From Kaistella yonginensis (GTDB taxonomy: Bacteria; Bacteroidota; Bacteroidia; Flavobacteriales; Weeksellaceae): a DNA stretch of 40,078 bases. Where the stretch lies: contig NZ_JAUFQB010000053.1 of assembly GCF_030409525.1 (NCBI RefSeq), positions 1 to 40,078 on the forward strand, written 5' to 3'. Position numbers and translations under genes: made by a program. Each line of letters starts with the position of its first letter. Positions within the stretch are counted from its first letter, which is position 1. This document shows, piece by piece, positions 8,857 to 19,462 of the stretch. Under the pieces are notes generated by a model. It made no database searches. It was not told where the DNA came from and saw only the letters and a program-made list of their open reading frames with translations.

Positions 8857-9414
8857 ATGAAAATCACCAATTGTAATTTCTACAATCAATTTACCAAAAC
8901 TAAAATTTTCCAGGTAATGTTGATAGCCAATTTATTTTTAATATCTAACAAAACTTTAGCACAAACAAGCTTCGAAAGTCCTGTTCTTAAATCATTACAT
9001 TATTTTGCAGCCAAGCCCACCAATGATAATGTTGTTGAGGTAATGAAGCAGAATAAAATTGAATTGAAAGTTGAAAAAAAAGATAGAGATGGAAACCGAC
9101 TGTTGCAATTTGAATTACCAAATGGTAAACTGGAGTTTTGCTATTCTAAAGATGAAAAATTGATATATGTCCGCTTTGATCTTCCGAAAAGCAATGGCAG
9201 CACCTTAGCAGCGGCTGTTAAAGAACTAGAGAATAAAAAATTTCAAAAAAGGATTACCAGAAAAAATGCTTTTAACGAGGATCCGATGACTGTTGATTTT
9301 ATCAATAAAGATTTTCCTTACATTTTCGTTATTTATATGGTTTTACCAGAGCATAATAGTATTTTTATTTTCAATTCTGAATTTGAAACCCTAGAAAATT
9401 TTGAACTCACGTAA
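8857..9414 (+). CDS. Hypothetical exported protein
   Basis: This is a 185-aa protein that I do not recognise. A long N-terminal segment (about 17-36, IFQVMLIANLFLISNKTLAQ) looks like a signal peptide with an extended n-region ending at an AQ cleavage site typical of flavobacteria. The mature part is mixed alpha/beta and charged, with no cofactor motif and one Cys. It stands alone after the accC terminator and before a decayed gene. A later internal start (Met21) would give a shorter, more conventional signal peptide. Confidence 0.6.
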   Translation: MKITNCNFYNQFTKTKIFQVMLIANLFLISNKTLAQTSFESPVLKSLHYFAAKPTNDNVVEVMKQNKIELKVEKKDRDGNRLLQFELPNGKLEFCYSKDEKLIYVRFDLPKSNGSTLAAAVKELENKKFQKRITRKNAFNEDPMTVDFINKDFPYIFVIYMVLPEHNSIFIFNSEFETLENFELT

Positions 9415-9481
9415 ATTTTCCACAATATTTTAAAATTCGGAATGATTTGAAATAGTTTTGTTATTTAATAAAATTAAAGAA

Positions 9482-9992
9482 ATGAGTATGGTTTTATTTA
9501 AGAAAATTTTTGTAGCATTACTTTTCTTTGGGTGGTCTTCCCTCATTTTTGCGCAGCAGAAAACTATTCTGAAAATTCTCAATCTGGAATTGCAAAAAGA
9601 AGTCAAGAACCAACTACAATCACCCAATTTCGAGGGAGATACATTCGAATTGTTAAACCTTTTACCATCAATGAAAAGCAAATTTTATCCTATGAAATCA
9701 AAAAAAGAGCCCTTATTTTCAAGGATATAAAATCATTAAACAGGAAGTTCCTTTAAAATCATTAATAATAATTATTAAAGATATTCATGTGATTTTACTC
9801 ACCGAAGAAGAGGCGGTAACAACAACAACTTTTAACAGTTTAAAAGGAGCATCTAAAAAAGAAATTTCTTACGGGAACCTTTTTTTTCTCGGGCTTTCTT
9901 CTCAAAAACAAAACGAATACTTAGGGGTAGAAATTCAAAAGGCATTTAAAAATGCCGGAATTCCTATTCAAAAGACGCATTGGTACGACTAG
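9482..9992 (+). pseudogene. Frameshifted remnant of an exported protein
   Basis: Three adjacent reading frames together read as one exported protein. Frame one (from 9482) gives a signal peptide, MVLFKKIFVALLFFGWSS and onward to FAQQ. Frame two, from about 9560, gives NYSENSQSGIAKRSQEP and ends near an A run at 9690-9696. Frame three continues as SPYFQGYKIIKQEVP and runs to the stop at 9992, ending in IPIQKTHWYD. Each piece stays open only up to its junction. The simplest reading is one gene with two indels, one near the GCAGCAG at about 9555 and one in the A run. Function is unknown; sequencing error is possible. Confidence 0.6.
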
Positions 9993-10028
9993 GCAGTTTT
10001 AAAGAAACTGGATTAAAAAAGTGATTTG

Positions 10029-10547
10029 ATGAAATTAAAAGGCGCAGAAAAACAGTTTTGGTGGAGTTTTCGAAATATTAATAACTCAAAAGATATTCCC
10101 GAAGAATTGTCTGGCTATACAAGCATCGAATCTGAGAATGATGATTTGCATATGACTTTTCTTGTGCAGCGCATTAAAGTTATTCATTCTATTTATTTGA
10201 AAGAAACCTCGCTTACTGATGAAGGTGTACAATGGATTGGGCAGATTCAGCAGTTGCAAAGTTTAACTTTAATGAAACATCCGAATATCACGACGAAAAG
10301 TTTGCCTCATCTTAACAAACTCGTCGATTTGGAATATCTTGATCTTTGGCGAACCAATATTTTATTGGAAGATCTTCACCAATTAGACCAATTAAAAAAA
10401 CTTAAAGAGCTTTACATTTCGCCAACTGCCAGAGATCAAAACAACAACTATCCCAACGTGGAAAATGATCAAATTTTAGAAAAAATAATTGCGCTCCAGG
10501 AAATTTTTCCACACTGCGTTTTTTATGTAGATTGCATTAAATATTAA
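10029..10547 (+). CDS. Leucine-rich-repeat-like cytoplasmic protein
   Basis: This is a 172-aa protein with no signal peptide. From about residue 50 it contains three to four irregular leucine-rich repeats of about 24 residues, seen in the spacing of IYLKETSLTDEGV, LQSLTLMKHPNIT, LEYLDLWRTNI and LKELYIS. LRRs serve as protein-binding surfaces; the partner is not apparent. The start is the ATG at 10029. It follows the frameshifted remnant and precedes rocD, which has its own promoter, so it may belong to the same eroding cluster. Confidence 0.65.
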   Translation: MKLKGAEKQFWWSFRNINNSKDIPEELSGYTSIESENDDLHMTFLVQRIKVIHSIYLKETSLTDEGVQWIGQIQQLQSLTLMKHPNITTKSLPHLNKLVDLEYLDLWRTNILLEDLHQLDQLKKLKELYISPTARDQNNNYPNVENDQILEKIIALQEIFPHCVFYVDCIKY

Positions 10548-10602
10548 TTTGAAACGGGAATTAATTAGAGGTTTTATCAAATTCAGTTTCAAATTTTATC
10601 AT

Positions 10603-10610
10603 TAAATTTG
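10603..10610 (+). promoter_or_regulatory. Bacteroidota -7 promoter element for rocD
   Basis: TAAATTTG lies 14 nt upstream of the rocD ATG. Only a TTTC is present near the expected -33 position. Confidence 0.6.
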
Positions 10611-10624
10611 TAAAAAGTAAATTT

Positions 10625-11878
10625 ATGTCAGATACCGCATTTTTAAATGATTCCCAGTATTTTATTAACCTCGAAAACGAACACGGTGCGCACAATTATC
10701 ATCCGCTTCCGGTGGTTTTAGATAAAGGAGAAGGCGTTTTTGTTTGGGATGTTGAAGGTAAAAAATATTATGATTTTCTTTCAGCATATTCAGCTGTAAA
10801 TCAAGGACATTCTCACCCGAAAATTTTAGATGCTTTGATAAAACAAGCCAGTAAATTGGCTCTAACATCAAGAGCGTTTTATAATTCTTCTTTGGGAGAA
10901 TATGAAGAAATGATTACTTCACTTTTTGGTTTTGATAAAGTTTTGCCCATGAATACAGGTGCAGAAGCTGTGGAAACCGCCGTAAAACTAGCCAGAAAAT
11001 GGAGTTACGAAGTAAAAGGAATTGCAGAGAACTTAGCAAAAATTATCGTTTGCGAAAATAATTTCCATGGGAGAACAACTACGATCGTTTCTTTTTCCAA
11101 TGATGAAGATGCCTCTAAAAATTACGGTCCTTTCACGCCCGGATTTGTAAAAATCCCCTATAATGATTTAAGTGCTTTAGAAGAAACTTTAAAAAATGAT
11201 GCCAAAAATATCGCCGCATTTTTAGTGGAACCGATTCAAGGTGAAGCCGGAGTTTACGTTCCCGATGAAGGTTATTTAAAATCTGCCTCAGAACTTTGCA
11301 AAAAATACAATGTGCTTTTCATCGCCGATGAAGTTCAAACCGGAATTGCTAGAACGGGAAAACTCATTGCTTGTCATCATGAAAATGTACAACCCGATAT
11401 TTTAGTTTTAGGAAAAGCAATTTCTGGTGGAATGTATCCTGTTTCCGCAGTTTTGGCAGATAATCATATTATGAATGTTATTAAACCGGGACAACATGGT
11501 TCAACTTTTGGTGGAAACCCAATTGCTTGTGCCGTTGCAATGGCTGCATTGACCGTTGTAAAAGAAGAAAATCTTTCGGAAAGAGCCGAAAAATTAGGGA
11601 AATTATTCCGCTCCGAAATGGAAAAACTAATCGAAAAAACAGATCTTATTACGAAAGTTCGAGGGAAAGGTTTATTAAATGCCATTCTTATTAATGATAC
11701 TCCAGAGAGCAAAACCGCGTGGAACCTGTGTTTAAATCTAAAAGAAAACGGATTACTTGCTAAACCAACGCATGGAAATATTATCAGATTAGCACCTCCT
11801 TTGGTAATTTCTGAACAACAGCTTTTGGATTGTGTTTCAATTATTGAGAATACCGTTTTGGAGTTTAAGAAAGATTAA
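10625..11878 (+). CDS. rocD: Ornithine--oxo-acid aminotransferase
   Basis: RocD is a class III PLP enzyme that transfers the delta-amino group of ornithine to 2-oxoglutarate, giving glutamate semialdehyde, in arginine/ornithine catabolism and proline formation. In the 417-aa product, [17 protein letters not shown] binds the PLP phosphate, [15 protein letters not shown] holds the cofactor Asp, and Lys264 in [16 protein letters not shown] is the Schiff-base lysine. The N-terminal [10 protein letters not shown] is typical of the family. It is followed 3 nt later by a glycosyltransferase, so read-through into the glycan cluster is likely. Confidence 0.96.
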   Translation: MSDTAFLNDSQYFINLENEHGAHNYHPLPVVLDKGEGVFVWDVEGKKYYDFLSAYSAVNQGHSHPKILDALIKQASKLALTSRAFYNSSLGEYEEMITSLFGFDKVLPMNTGAEAVETAVKLARKWSYEVKGIAENLAKIIVCENNFHGRTTTIVSFSNDEDASKNYGPFTPGFVKIPYNDLSALEETLKNDAKNIAAFLVEPIQGEAGVYVPDEGYLKSASELCKKYNVLFIADEVQTGIARTGKLIACHHENVQPDILVLGKAISGGMYPVSAVLADNHIMNVIKPGQHGSTFGGNPIACAVAMAALTVVKEENLSERAEKLGKLFRSEMEKLIEKTDLITKVRGKGLLNAILINDTPESKTAWNLCLNLKENGLLAKPTHGNIIRLAPPLVISEQQLLDCVSIIENTVLEFKKD

Positions 11879-11881
11879 ATA

Positions 11882-12658
11882 TTGGAATTGAAAGAAAAAA
11901 TCAGCGGCCTGATTATCACCTTTAACGAAGAGAAAAATATGCAGGAAATTCTGGATGATTTTTCAATTTGTGACGAAATAATTGTGGTAGATTCATTCAG
12001 TGCTGACCAAACGGTTGCTATCGCTCAAAAAAATCCCAAAGTAAAAATAATACAGCACGCATTTGAAGATTTTACAAAACAACGAAATATCGCTTTGGAT
12101 GCGGCAGCCAATGATTGGGTTTTGTTTCTCGATGGCGATGAGCGAATAACGCCTGAACTCCGCCAAGAGATCATTTCGGAAATGAATAGATCTGATAAAA
12201 AAGACGCTTATTATTTCTATAGAAAATTTTATTTTGCGGGAAAGCCGATTCATTTTTCGGGAACGCAAACCGATAAAAACTTCCGTCTTTTTCGTAAAAG
12301 CAAATGCAGATATGTTGCTCATAAAAAAGTACACGAAACACTAGAGGTGCAGGGCGCAATCGGGATTTTTAATAATAAACTCCAGCATTTTTCCGTTACT
12401 GATTATGAAAGTTATAAAAAGAAAATGATACATTATGGGGTTTTAAAAGGGCAGGAACTTTTTGCTAAAGGAAAGCAATTTGGACCCTTTACACAATATC
12501 TAAAATCTACCTTCAAGTTTTTTAAAACCTTTTTTTTAAGGTTGGGTTTTTTAGATGGTAAAGAAGGTTTTCAATTGGCAGTATTGCAAACGTTGAGCGT
12601 TTTTGAAACCTATGAATCATTGAAAAAGGAACATATTAATAGAAAACGAAGGAAATGA
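11882..12658 (+). CDS. Family 2 glycosyltransferase, WaaE/KdtX-like
   Basis: This is a 258-aa GT-A glycosyltransferase resembling the WaaE/KdtX LPS-core beta-glycosyltransferases. It shows the starting SGLIITFNEEKNM, the nucleotide-sugar motif VVDSFSADQT, the DxD-type FLDGDERI (about 82-89) and NFRLFRKSKCRYVAHKKVHETL, which is characteristic of the group. No ATG lies before the conserved N-terminus, so a TTG (11882 or 11888) must be the start, consistent with coupling to rocD 3 nt upstream. It overlaps the next gene by 4 nt. A role in LOS/LPS core assembly is inference. Confidence 0.88.
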   Translation: MELKEKISGLIITFNEEKNMQEILDDFSICDEIIVVDSFSADQTVAIAQKNPKVKIIQHAFEDFTKQRNIALDAAANDWVLFLDGDERITPELRQEIISEMNRSDKKDAYYFYRKFYFAGKPIHFSGTQTDKNFRLFRKSKCRYVAHKKVHETLEVQGAIGIFNNKLQHFSVTDYESYKKKMIHYGVLKGQELFAKGKQFGPFTQYLKSTFKFFKTFFLRLGFLDGKEGFQLAVLQTLSVFETYESLKKEHINRKRRK

Positions 12659-13608
12659 AAATTTGCGTTATCAGTTTTGATTTCTGGAATTACGATGCTC
12701 ATATTGTTGACGAGCTTCGTCGGAAAGGGGTAGATGCACATCATATTAATATTGGTGCGTATCGTCATGTGAGTTTTCCGGCGAGACTTAAAAATACACT
12801 TTCAAAAATCGTTTTGAAACGCAATTTGAAAAATAAGCTGCGGCAGGAAATGATTTTGGAACAATTGAATGCGCTAGGTTCCCAAGATCAAATTTTGGTC
12901 ATTAATCCGGAATTAATAGATCGTAAAATTCACCTTCAAATTAAAAAATTTACGCCAAGGTATATCGCTTATCTCTATGACAGTTTGGCCCGTTGCCCGG
13001 CGGAACATCTGTTCGATATGTTCGATGAGATTTTTAGTTTTGATAAAAATGATGCCGAGAAAAATCAATTTAAATTAATTACCAATTATAATTATCTCCC
13101 GGAAGTTAATCATTGCGAAGCAACAAAATATGATTTGGTTTATCTGGGGTCATTTGATAAGCGTATTTCCGCCTTGTCAAAAATCATCAGCAAAGTTAAA
13201 TCGCTCAACCTTACTTATAACTTTGTAGTGGTGGGTAAAAAGTCATGGACTAAAAATTTTAACATACAAAATAATAACGAGATTACTTTTACAAGAAAAA
13301 GGATCAAACATAGAGATATACCATGTTATTATAATCAAGCAACTGTCTTGCTGGATTTAATGCGGGAGAATCAAACGGGTTTGAGTTTTCGGTTTTTCGA
13401 AGCCATGGCTTTGAAGAAGAAAGTCATTACCAATAATTCTACGGTAAAGGAATACGATTTTTATAATTCTGAAAATATTATGGTGGTGAAAGATGATTTG
13501 TCAAATATAGAGCGGTCTTTTTTCGATAGCAGCTATCAGGAGCTTCAGCCAGAGATTTATAATAAGTATACCATTCAAAATTGGGTAAAAACGGTTTTTG
13601 GATTGTAA
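12655..13608 (+). CDS. Putative GT-B glycosyltransferase
   Basis: This is a 317-aa protein without signal peptide or membrane helices. It begins MKICVISFDFWNYDAHIVD, has a Rossmann-like N-terminal half, and a C-terminal segment (about 235-270) where RENQTGLSFRFFEAMALKKKVIT looks like the E-x7-E donor-binding region of GT-B enzymes. It overlaps the previous glycosyltransferase in an ATGA junction. CgeB-like or LPS-core transferase families are plausible; sugar and acceptor cannot be read from the sequence. Confidence 0.75.
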   Translation: MKICVISFDFWNYDAHIVDELRRKGVDAHHINIGAYRHVSFPARLKNTLSKIVLKRNLKNKLRQEMILEQLNALGSQDQILVINPELIDRKIHLQIKKFTPRYIAYLYDSLARCPAEHLFDMFDEIFSFDKNDAEKNQFKLITNYNYLPEVNHCEATKYDLVYLGSFDKRISALSKIISKVKSLNLTYNFVVVGKKSWTKNFNIQNNNEITFTRKRIKHRDIPCYYNQATVLLDLMRENQTGLSFRFFEAMALKKKVITNNSTVKEYDFYNSENIMVVKDDLSNIERSFFDSSYQELQPEIYNKYTIQNWVKTVFGL

Positions 13609-13617
13609 CATTATAGT

Positions 13618-14793
13618 ATGAATATTTTACTTTTCACCAAAGAATATAACCACAATAAAGTTGGGAAATCTGGTGGCACAGGTGTTTTTTACAGGAACCT
13701 TGCGCTACAACTAAGGTCCAGAAATCATAAGGTTTTTGTTTTCGGAAGCTCTAATAAGGTTGTAAACTTTAATGAAGATGGAATCGAGCATTTTTTTATA
13801 AAACATTATTTTAAGAACTATAAAATTGCTGAACTATTTAGATCTATGGTTGGGAAACTGAAGTTTATGGAAAAATTTCAAACTAAATTCTATGAAAGTG
13901 AAAATAGATATTTAACGAAAAAATTAGAAAAAATTATTCAGATTAATAACTTAACCATTGATATCATCGAGACTCATGATTGGGATGGGACTTCGCTCTA
14001 TTTAAAAGAGTTAAATATTCCTTACGTTGTTCGCTATCATGGTTCTTGGACAATCTTAAAAAAGTATTTCGGCTATAATAATGTGCCGCCTGGGAAAATA
14101 CCCTGCGAAAAAAAAGCTGCAGAAAATTCTACGAATAATATCAGTATTTCTCAATATTCGGAAAAGATTAATAGCAATACTTTTACTTTGCAAAATCCAC
14201 ATCTTATTTATAATGGTGTTGATTATGAGTTTTTTAGTCCGCAAAATAATGCTGAAATAATTGAAAATTCGATTTTTTACGTTGGCAATTTATCTGAAGA
14301 AAAGGGTGCTGATGTTGCTTTGGAAGCCTTTGCTTTAATAAAAAAAGTAGTTCCAAAAGCAACTTTACATTTTATAGGCAATGAAAATGGCTATAGAGGT
14401 AAGGTGAAAAACAATTTAAAAAAAGATGTGATTTTCTATGGAAGAAAAGAAAGTGTGGAAATTAGAGCACTTATCTCGACTGCACAAATTGTAATTTTCC
14501 CCTCAAAAGGAGAGAATTTTAGTTTATCTTTGTTAGAAGTGCTATCCTTAGAAAAGGCAGTAATTTGTTCTGCAATCGACTCTTTTAAAGAAATTATCAT
14601 TGATAATGAAAATGGTATGATTGCAGAGGATACAGAAGATTTCGCTGCAAAAGCAATTTTGCTTTTTAACAATTCACCTTTAAGAAGTCGTCTGGGAAAT
14701 AAAGGCAGAGAACTTATAGTAAATCGTTTTGGTCTGGATAAACAGATGGATGAAACGATAAAATATTATGCTAAAATAAATGAAAACAGTTAA
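13618..14793 (+). CDS. Family 4 (group 1) glycosyltransferase
   Basis: This is a 391-aa GT-B retaining glycosyltransferase. The N-terminal domain has the glycine loop KVGKSGGTGVFYRNLA (about 15-30). The C-terminal donor domain contains FYVGNLSEEKGADVALEAF (about 219-237), FYGRKES, and the E-x7-E region FPSKGENFSLSLLEVLSLEKAVI. There are no membrane segments, so it acts on the cytoplasmic face. It lies 9 nt after the preceding gene and overlaps the ketoisomerase gene by 14 nt. Confidence 0.9.
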   Translation: MNILLFTKEYNHNKVGKSGGTGVFYRNLALQLRSRNHKVFVFGSSNKVVNFNEDGIEHFFIKHYFKNYKIAELFRSMVGKLKFMEKFQTKFYESENRYLTKKLEKIIQINNLTIDIIETHDWDGTSLYLKELNIPYVVRYHGSWTILKKYFGYNNVPPGKIPCEKKAAENSTNNISISQYSEKINSNTFTLQNPHLIYNGVDYEFFSPQNNAEIIENSIFYVGNLSEEKGADVALEAFALIKKVVPKATLHFIGNENGYRGKVKNNLKKDVIFYGRKESVEIRALISTAQIVIFPSKGENFSLSLLEVLSLEKAVICSAIDSFKEIIIDNENGMIAEDTEDFAAKAILLFNNSPLRSRLGNKGRELIVNRFGLDKQMDETIKYYAKINENS

Positions 14794-15196
14794 CGAACCC
14801 TATCTTATTAAATTCCCCAAAATGGGAAGTACTACGCTGGGATACATTTCCGTTGCAGAAAAGGAAAATTTACCATTTGTTCCGCAACGAATTTATTGGA
14901 CTTATTATACGCCGCAGGAGGTAGAAAGAGGCGGGCATTCTCATCTCGATCTTCAACAGATTTTAGTTGCTGTTGCAGGGAAAATAACTGTAACAACCGA
15001 ACTTCTTGATGGTTCCAAGAAAGAGTTTATACTAGAAGATCCAAATATTGGTTTGTATATCCCGAAATTATGTTGGCGTACGATGCGATACACCCATAAC
15101 GCCGTGCAAATGTGTATTGCAAGTATTGTATATGATGAAAACGATTACATTAGAGATTATCAGGAATTTGAAAGGTTGAAGATAAATGACCATTGA
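14780..15196 (+). CDS. FdtA/QdtA-type dTDP-4-oxo-6-deoxyglucose 3,4-ketoisomerase
   Basis: This small cupin (138 aa) converts dTDP-4-oxo-6-deoxyglucose to the 3-oxo sugar, the first committed step to dTDP-Fuc3NAc or dTDP-Qui3NAc. The active-site His pair is in VERGGHSHLDLQQ (His53 and His55), corresponding to the RG-x-HAH block of FdtA. The end YDENDYIRDYQEF matches the conserved YDE-YIR-Y-F ending. It overlaps both neighbours, so it is translated as part of the cluster. Whether the product is the galacto (Fdt) or gluco (Qdt) isomer cannot be told here. Confidence 0.88.
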   Translation: MKTVNEPYLIKFPKMGSTTLGYISVAEKENLPFVPQRIYWTYYTPQEVERGGHSHLDLQQILVAVAGKITVTTELLDGSKKEFILEDPNIGLYIPKLCWRTMRYTHNAVQMCIASIVYDENDYIRDYQEFERLKINDH

Positions 15197-16397
15197 AGAA
15201 ATTGATAAAAAATTACGTTTTCTGAAAATAAAATATTTTTTTAAGAATATTTTGAAGAAAGCAAATAATAATATCGTTCAATTTATAGCGTTGAATACTA
15301 TTTCGAACAAAAATATATTCTATAAAAAAACACTTAGAGAATCTCAACTAACAAATGCTTTTTTACCAAAATTGATTGGAGAGGAAAGTACATCTATTCA
15401 ATTATATTTGCCTCCAGTTGAGCTTTATGGTTTACAAGATGTTGGTTTTTCTACCGATACAACGGCATTCTTAGATCGTACCTTTAACTTTTTTTATTAT
15501 GAGAAAGTTAGAGATTTCTCTTCGCAATATACTATTCTTCTCAATACAAATACTTTACATTTTCATTCACACCACTTGGCAAAGATTAGTAATCTGACCA
15601 AAGTTAAAAGAAATGAAGATGTATTTTTTTTAGCGGGAAATTTTACTTTTAATTATTTTCATTTTTTGATTGAAATTTTACCAAAATTAAAATATTTCTC
15701 GTCTATTCCAAATTCAGATCAAGTTATTATTGTAGCAGATTATTCTATAAAAAGCAATATCAATTTACAGACGATTCTGTGTTTTTTCACTAAACAAATT
15801 AAAATTGAATACTTATCTAGTGATAATTTTTATTTTTTCAATAAAACTTGGCATATTACGTATCCAAATTATGTTATACCCAATATAGTTGAAGGTGAAG
15901 AATTTCAGGCGAATTTCGCGGCTTTTTCTAAAGAATCTGTCGAATATGTTAGAACAATTTGCTTAGAAAATTTTGACAGCCAGCAAATAAAAGTAAAAGC
16001 TGAGTCCAGGATATTTTTAGCCAGAAAATCTGCAATAAGAAGATATAATGAAAAGGTAATACTATCAATTGCACAAAAATACGGCTTTAAGGAGGTGTGT
16101 TTCGAAGATTGCAATATTCATGAGCAAATATTTTACATGAGGAATGCAGATTATATCATTGGTCCAAGTGGTGCTTCATGGACGAATTTGATATTTTGTC
16201 ATGAAAATAAAACCAAAGGACTAATGTGGCTTGGGAAAGTATGGAATGATTTTTCAGTTTTTTCTACTTTGGCGAAATTTGTTAATTTTGATCTTTGTCA
16301 CTATCGATATGACCAAGAAAGCCCATCTTTTCATGCTAACTATGAATTGTCTGTTTCAGAATTTGAAGAGCAACTGAAAAAACTACTATTAAAATGA
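15186..16397 (+). CDS. GT61-family glycosyltransferase
   Basis: This is a 403-aa protein of the GT61/DUF563 type. The central block [25 protein letters not shown] (about 141-165) and the C-terminal [13 protein letters not shown] (about 325-337) are the recognisable parts; in GT61 the first carries the N-x-HFL-E-PKL signature. GT61 enzymes transfer xylose, GlcNAc or other sugars to glycans. It lies between the ketoisomerase and acetyltransferase genes, overlapping both (11 nt and 4 nt), so it may use or accept the 3-acetamido sugar; that is inference. Confidence 0.85.
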   Translation: MTIEEIDKKLRFLKIKYFFKNILKKANNNIVQFIALNTISNKNIFYKKTLRESQLTNAFLPKLIGEESTSIQLYLPPVELYGLQDVGFSTDTTAFLDRTFNFFYYEKVRDFSSQYTILLNTNTLHFHSHHLAKISNLTKVKRNEDVFFLAGNFTFNYFHFLIEILPKLKYFSSIPNSDQVIIVADYSIKSNINLQTILCFFTKQIKIEYLSSDNFYFFNKTWHITYPNYVIPNIVEGEEFQANFAAFSKESVEYVRTICLENFDSQQIKVKAESRIFLARKSAIRRYNEKVILSIAQKYGFKEVCFEDCNIHEQIFYMRNADYIIGPSGASWTNLIFCHENKTKGLMWLGKVWNDFSVFSTLAKFVNFDLCHYRYDQESPSFHANYELSVSEFEEQLKKLLLK

Positions 16398-16849
16398 TCA
16401 AAATTCATCCAACATCAGATGTGCAAAGTAGAAATATTGGAGATGGAACTTCCATTTGGCAGTTTTGTATAATCCTACCAGACGCAAAAATTGGGAAAAA
16501 TTGCAACATACAATATAATGTTTTCATAGAAAACAAAGTTACAATTGGTGATAATGTTACCATAAAACCAGGCGTACAAATCTGGGACGGAATCATTTTA
16601 GAAGACAGCGTTTTCATTGGACCGAATGCAACTTTCACCAATGATAAAAATCCTAGATCTAAAAATCCAGATTATGAAATGCTCTCAACAATTGTGAAAA
16701 AAGGAGCTTCCATCGGTGCAAATGCAACTATTCTACCCGGAATTACGATTGGAGAAAATGCAACTGTTGGTGCAGGAAGTGTGGTTACAAAAAATATTCC
16801 TGCGGGAGAAACCTGGATAGGAAATCCAGCGAAAAAATTTGAAAAATAA
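16394..16849 (+). CDS. FdtC/QdtC-like sugar N-acetyltransferase (left-handed beta helix)
   Basis: This is a 151-aa hexapeptide-repeat acyltransferase. Repeated [IV]-G-[DEA]-N-x triplets run through most of the chain, such as [30 protein letters not shown] and [25 protein letters not shown]. It ends with [16 protein letters not shown], the usual C-terminus of sugar-3-N-acetyltransferases. Acting on dTDP-3-amino-3,6-dideoxyhexose with acetyl-CoA is the best fit given the ketoisomerase and aminotransferase nearby. It begins in a 4-nt overlap with the GT61 gene. Confidence 0.88.
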   Translation: MIKIHPTSDVQSRNIGDGTSIWQFCIILPDAKIGKNCNIQYNVFIENKVTIGDNVTIKPGVQIWDGIILEDSVFIGPNATFTNDKNPRSKNPDYEMLSTIVKKGASIGANATILPGITIGENATVGAGSVVTKNIPAGETWIGNPAKKFEK

Positions 16850-16855
16850 TTTTAA

Positions 16856-18367
16856 GTGCGGTTTTTTTTAAGTCAATATGAGAAACAGGTCAATTTCATT
16901 TTACTTGTTTTATCAATCCTATATCTTTCCTTTGTCTGCGTTTATTCTATTAATCAATACGATTTAGGTTTTATATTATCAATGGTTGGCAGATTGAAAT
17001 CTGGACAAATTATTTACCAAGATTTTGATTATGTTCGACCGTTTTTTGGCGTCGTTTTTTGGGATTATTTACTCTATTTTATTCCTATTTCTTCTAAATA
17101 TCTGGTCCTTTTTTCCAGAATTTTGGTTGTTTTTGAGGTCATTGCTATTTGCCATTTATTACAGAAAATTTTATTTAAAAATTCAAAATTAACATTCACT
17201 TTATTTTTTGCAATCTGCTTTCTGCATACTTTTCCAATAATGATCTGGCATACGATTGATGGAATTTTATTTGGGGTAATCTCCATTTATTTTTTGCAGA
17301 AAAAATGGCATTTTAGTTCTTTATTATTGCTATTATTTGCAGCTCTTACCAAACAATCTTTTGTCATATTTGGTTTGGGAGTTTTTATTATTTTGGTAAA
17401 GGATTTTTGCAAAGATTTTAAATTTAATAAAAAAGATTTTCTACTTTTTTCTTTTGGAATTTTATTTCTAATTATTATACTATTTCAATATCATATTTTA
17501 GAGAATTATAAATTATTTTTGGAGCAGGTTTTTAGCTCTTCTACTCCATCTGGATTTTATAAAAATAGTATAGAGCCATATCTGTTTGAGAAAAATTGGC
17601 AATCCATTTTGCTTTTATTAGGATTAATAACGCTTTATTTCATTAAAGTTAAACGGGAAATTTTAGAATTTATCGTTTTCATTCTTTTTCCAATTCTAGT
17701 TTTGATTCCTATTTTTAATGATGGCGTTTTTTTGGGAATTTATTCTATGTTATTAATATTAATCGTTTTATTTTTAAAATTTGAACCCAAAAATAAAGTA
17801 ATTTTTCTGATGATTTTTCTGGCTTGGTCTGCTGGAATTTCGTGGGGTTATAATTCGCCAATTTTTCTTGTATTCATTTTAATGTTAAAATTCATTGAAA
17901 CTAAAAAACAATATTTTTATTTACTATGGATCATAGTTTTAATTTCTTTCTTGTTTTCTAGATTGAAAAATACATATTTGTCGGATTCCATTTTTACAAC
18001 AAAATATGTATTTGTAGAAAATATGCCATCAATTTCAGGACTTTTAATTTCAGAAAACGAAAAGAAATATGTAGCAGAAGCAAATTCTATTGAAAAAAAA
18101 TATAAAAATGTGGTATTTTTGCCAGGTTCTCCCATTTTAGATTTAATAAACGGAAAATTTCTAAATCGTGCATCGTGGGAAATGGATGTAGAATATCCCA
18201 ATTTGGAAAAAGATACACAATCTTTAAAACAAAACATTCTGGCAATCGATAAAAAACAATTGCCAATGTTCAAAGATGGATTTTACAAAAGTTCTTTTAC
18301 CTTTGAAATCATTAAAAATAAAAAAATAATTGCCGAAACAAAATACTTTATAATCTATGGACATTAA
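16856..18367 (+). CDS. Polytopic membrane protein, probable GT-C glycosyltransferase
   Basis: This is a 503-aa very hydrophobic protein with about 10-12 membrane segments and a soluble C-terminal tail of about 120 residues. The first loop, [19 protein letters not shown] then [13 protein letters not shown], resembles the catalytic acidic loop of the GT39/ArnT-like GT-C superfamily, which uses polyprenyl-phosphate sugars at the periplasmic face. The start is a GTG at 16856; the first ATG would delete the first membrane segment. It overlaps the aminotransferase by 11 nt. Substrate is unknown. Confidence 0.75.
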   Translation: MRFFLSQYEKQVNFILLVLSILYLSFVCVYSINQYDLGFILSMVGRLKSGQIIYQDFDYVRPFFGVVFWDYLLYFIPISSKYLVLFSRILVVFEVIAICHLLQKILFKNSKLTFTLFFAICFLHTFPIMIWHTIDGILFGVISIYFLQKKWHFSSLLLLLFAALTKQSFVIFGLGVFIILVKDFCKDFKFNKKDFLLFSFGILFLIIILFQYHILENYKLFLEQVFSSSTPSGFYKNSIEPYLFEKNWQSILLLLGLITLYFIKVKREILEFIVFILFPILVLIPIFNDGVFLGIYSMLLILIVLFLKFEPKNKVIFLMIFLAWSAGISWGYNSPIFLVFILMLKFIETKKQYFYLLWIIVLISFLFSRLKNTYLSDSIFTTKYVFVENMPSISGLLISENEKKYVAEANSIEKKYKNVVFLPGSPILDLINGKFLNRASWEMDVEYPNLEKDTQSLKQNILAIDKKQLPMFKDGFYKSSFTFEIIKNKKIIAETKYFIIYGH

Positions 18368-19460
18368 ATTTCTGGACCTTCAAAAAATAAATCTTCAATA
18401 TCAAGAAGAAATCGAAGCGAAATTGCTAGAAACTTTCCGCAGTGGTTGGTATCTTTTGGGCAATGAAGTGAAAAATTTTGAAAATAATTTGGCAAAATAC
18501 ATCGGTTCTCCAAACGCGATTGGTGTTGCAAATGGTTTGGATGCTTTAAGATTAATTTTAAAGGCATATCTGGAACTTGGGCAAATGAAATTCGGAGACG
18601 AAATCATCGTTCCTGCAAATACCTACATCGCTTCTATTCTGGCAATTACAGACAATAGATTGAAACCCGTTTTTGCTGAACCGGACATTGAAACCTACAA
18701 TCTGGATATTTCTAAAATTGAAAATCTCATCACCCCAAAAACGAAAGCAATAATGGTGGTTCATTTGTATGGACAAGTTTGCTGGTCGGAAGAATTGGAA
18801 GCGTTGGCAAAAAAACACAATTTAAAAATTATAGAAGACAATGCACAAGCAATTGGTGCAAGTTTTAATGGTGTAAAAACTGGAAATCTTGGTGATGCTG
18901 CAGGTTTTAGCTTCTATCCAGGGAAAAATCTTGGTGCACTTGGCGATGGTGGAGCGGTAACTTGCAAAGACGAACTTTTGGCAAAAACCATTCGAACCAT
19001 TGCAAATTATGGATCGGAAGAGAAATACGTGAACAAATATCAAGGTTTGAATAGCCGTTTAGACGAAATACAAGCTGGAGTTTTGGATATTAAATTGAAA
19101 TATATTGATAAAGAAAATTCAAAACGCCAAGAAATTGCTCAAAAATATTGCACTGAAATTAAAAATGATAAAATAATTTCACCCAATTTTCCAGAAAATA
19201 ATGCGGAACATGTTTGGCATTTATTCGTAATCCGAACTAAAAATAGAAAAGAATTGCAGCATTATTTTCAAGAAAATGGCATCCAAACATTGATCCATTA
19301 TCCTATTCCACCGCACAAACAAAGAGCTTACAAATATTGGAACAATCTTTCTTTCCCGATTACAGAAAACATTCACGATGAAGTTTTGAGTTTGCCAGTA
19401 AGTCCAGTAATGCAAGATGATGAAGTTGCAAAAATAATTGAAGTGATCAATAAATTTTAA
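18357..19460 (+). CDS. FdtB/QdtB-type sugar aminotransferase (DegT/DnrJ/EryC1)
   Basis: This 367-aa PLP enzyme should transaminate dTDP-3-oxo-6-deoxyhexose to the 3-amino sugar, with glutamate as usual donor. The family signature is complete: [11 protein letters not shown] (PLP phosphate), [23 protein letters not shown] (Asp contacting PLP nitrogen) and Lys190 in [25 protein letters not shown]-like stretches are absent and the length is typical. With the ketoisomerase at 14.8 kb and acetyltransferase at 16.4 kb it completes the three-enzyme path; RmlA and RmlB must be encoded elsewhere. Confidence 0.92.
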   Translation: MDIKFLDLQKINLQYQEEIEAKLLETFRSGWYLLGNEVKNFENNLAKYIGSPNAIGVANGLDALRLILKAYLELGQMKFGDEIIVPANTYIASILAITDNRLKPVFAEPDIETYNLDISKIENLITPKTKAIMVVHLYGQVCWSEELEALAKKHNLKIIEDNAQAIGASFNGVKTGNLGDAAGFSFYPGKNLGALGDGGAVTCKDELLAKTIRTIANYGSEEKYVNKYQGLNSRLDEIQAGVLDIKLKYIDKENSKRQEIAQKYCTEIKNDKIISPNFPENNAEHVWHLFVIRTKNRKELQHYFQENGIQTLIHYPIPPHKQRAYKYWNNLSFPITENIHDEVLSLPVSPVMQDDEVAKIIEVINKF

Positions 19461-19462
19461 AA

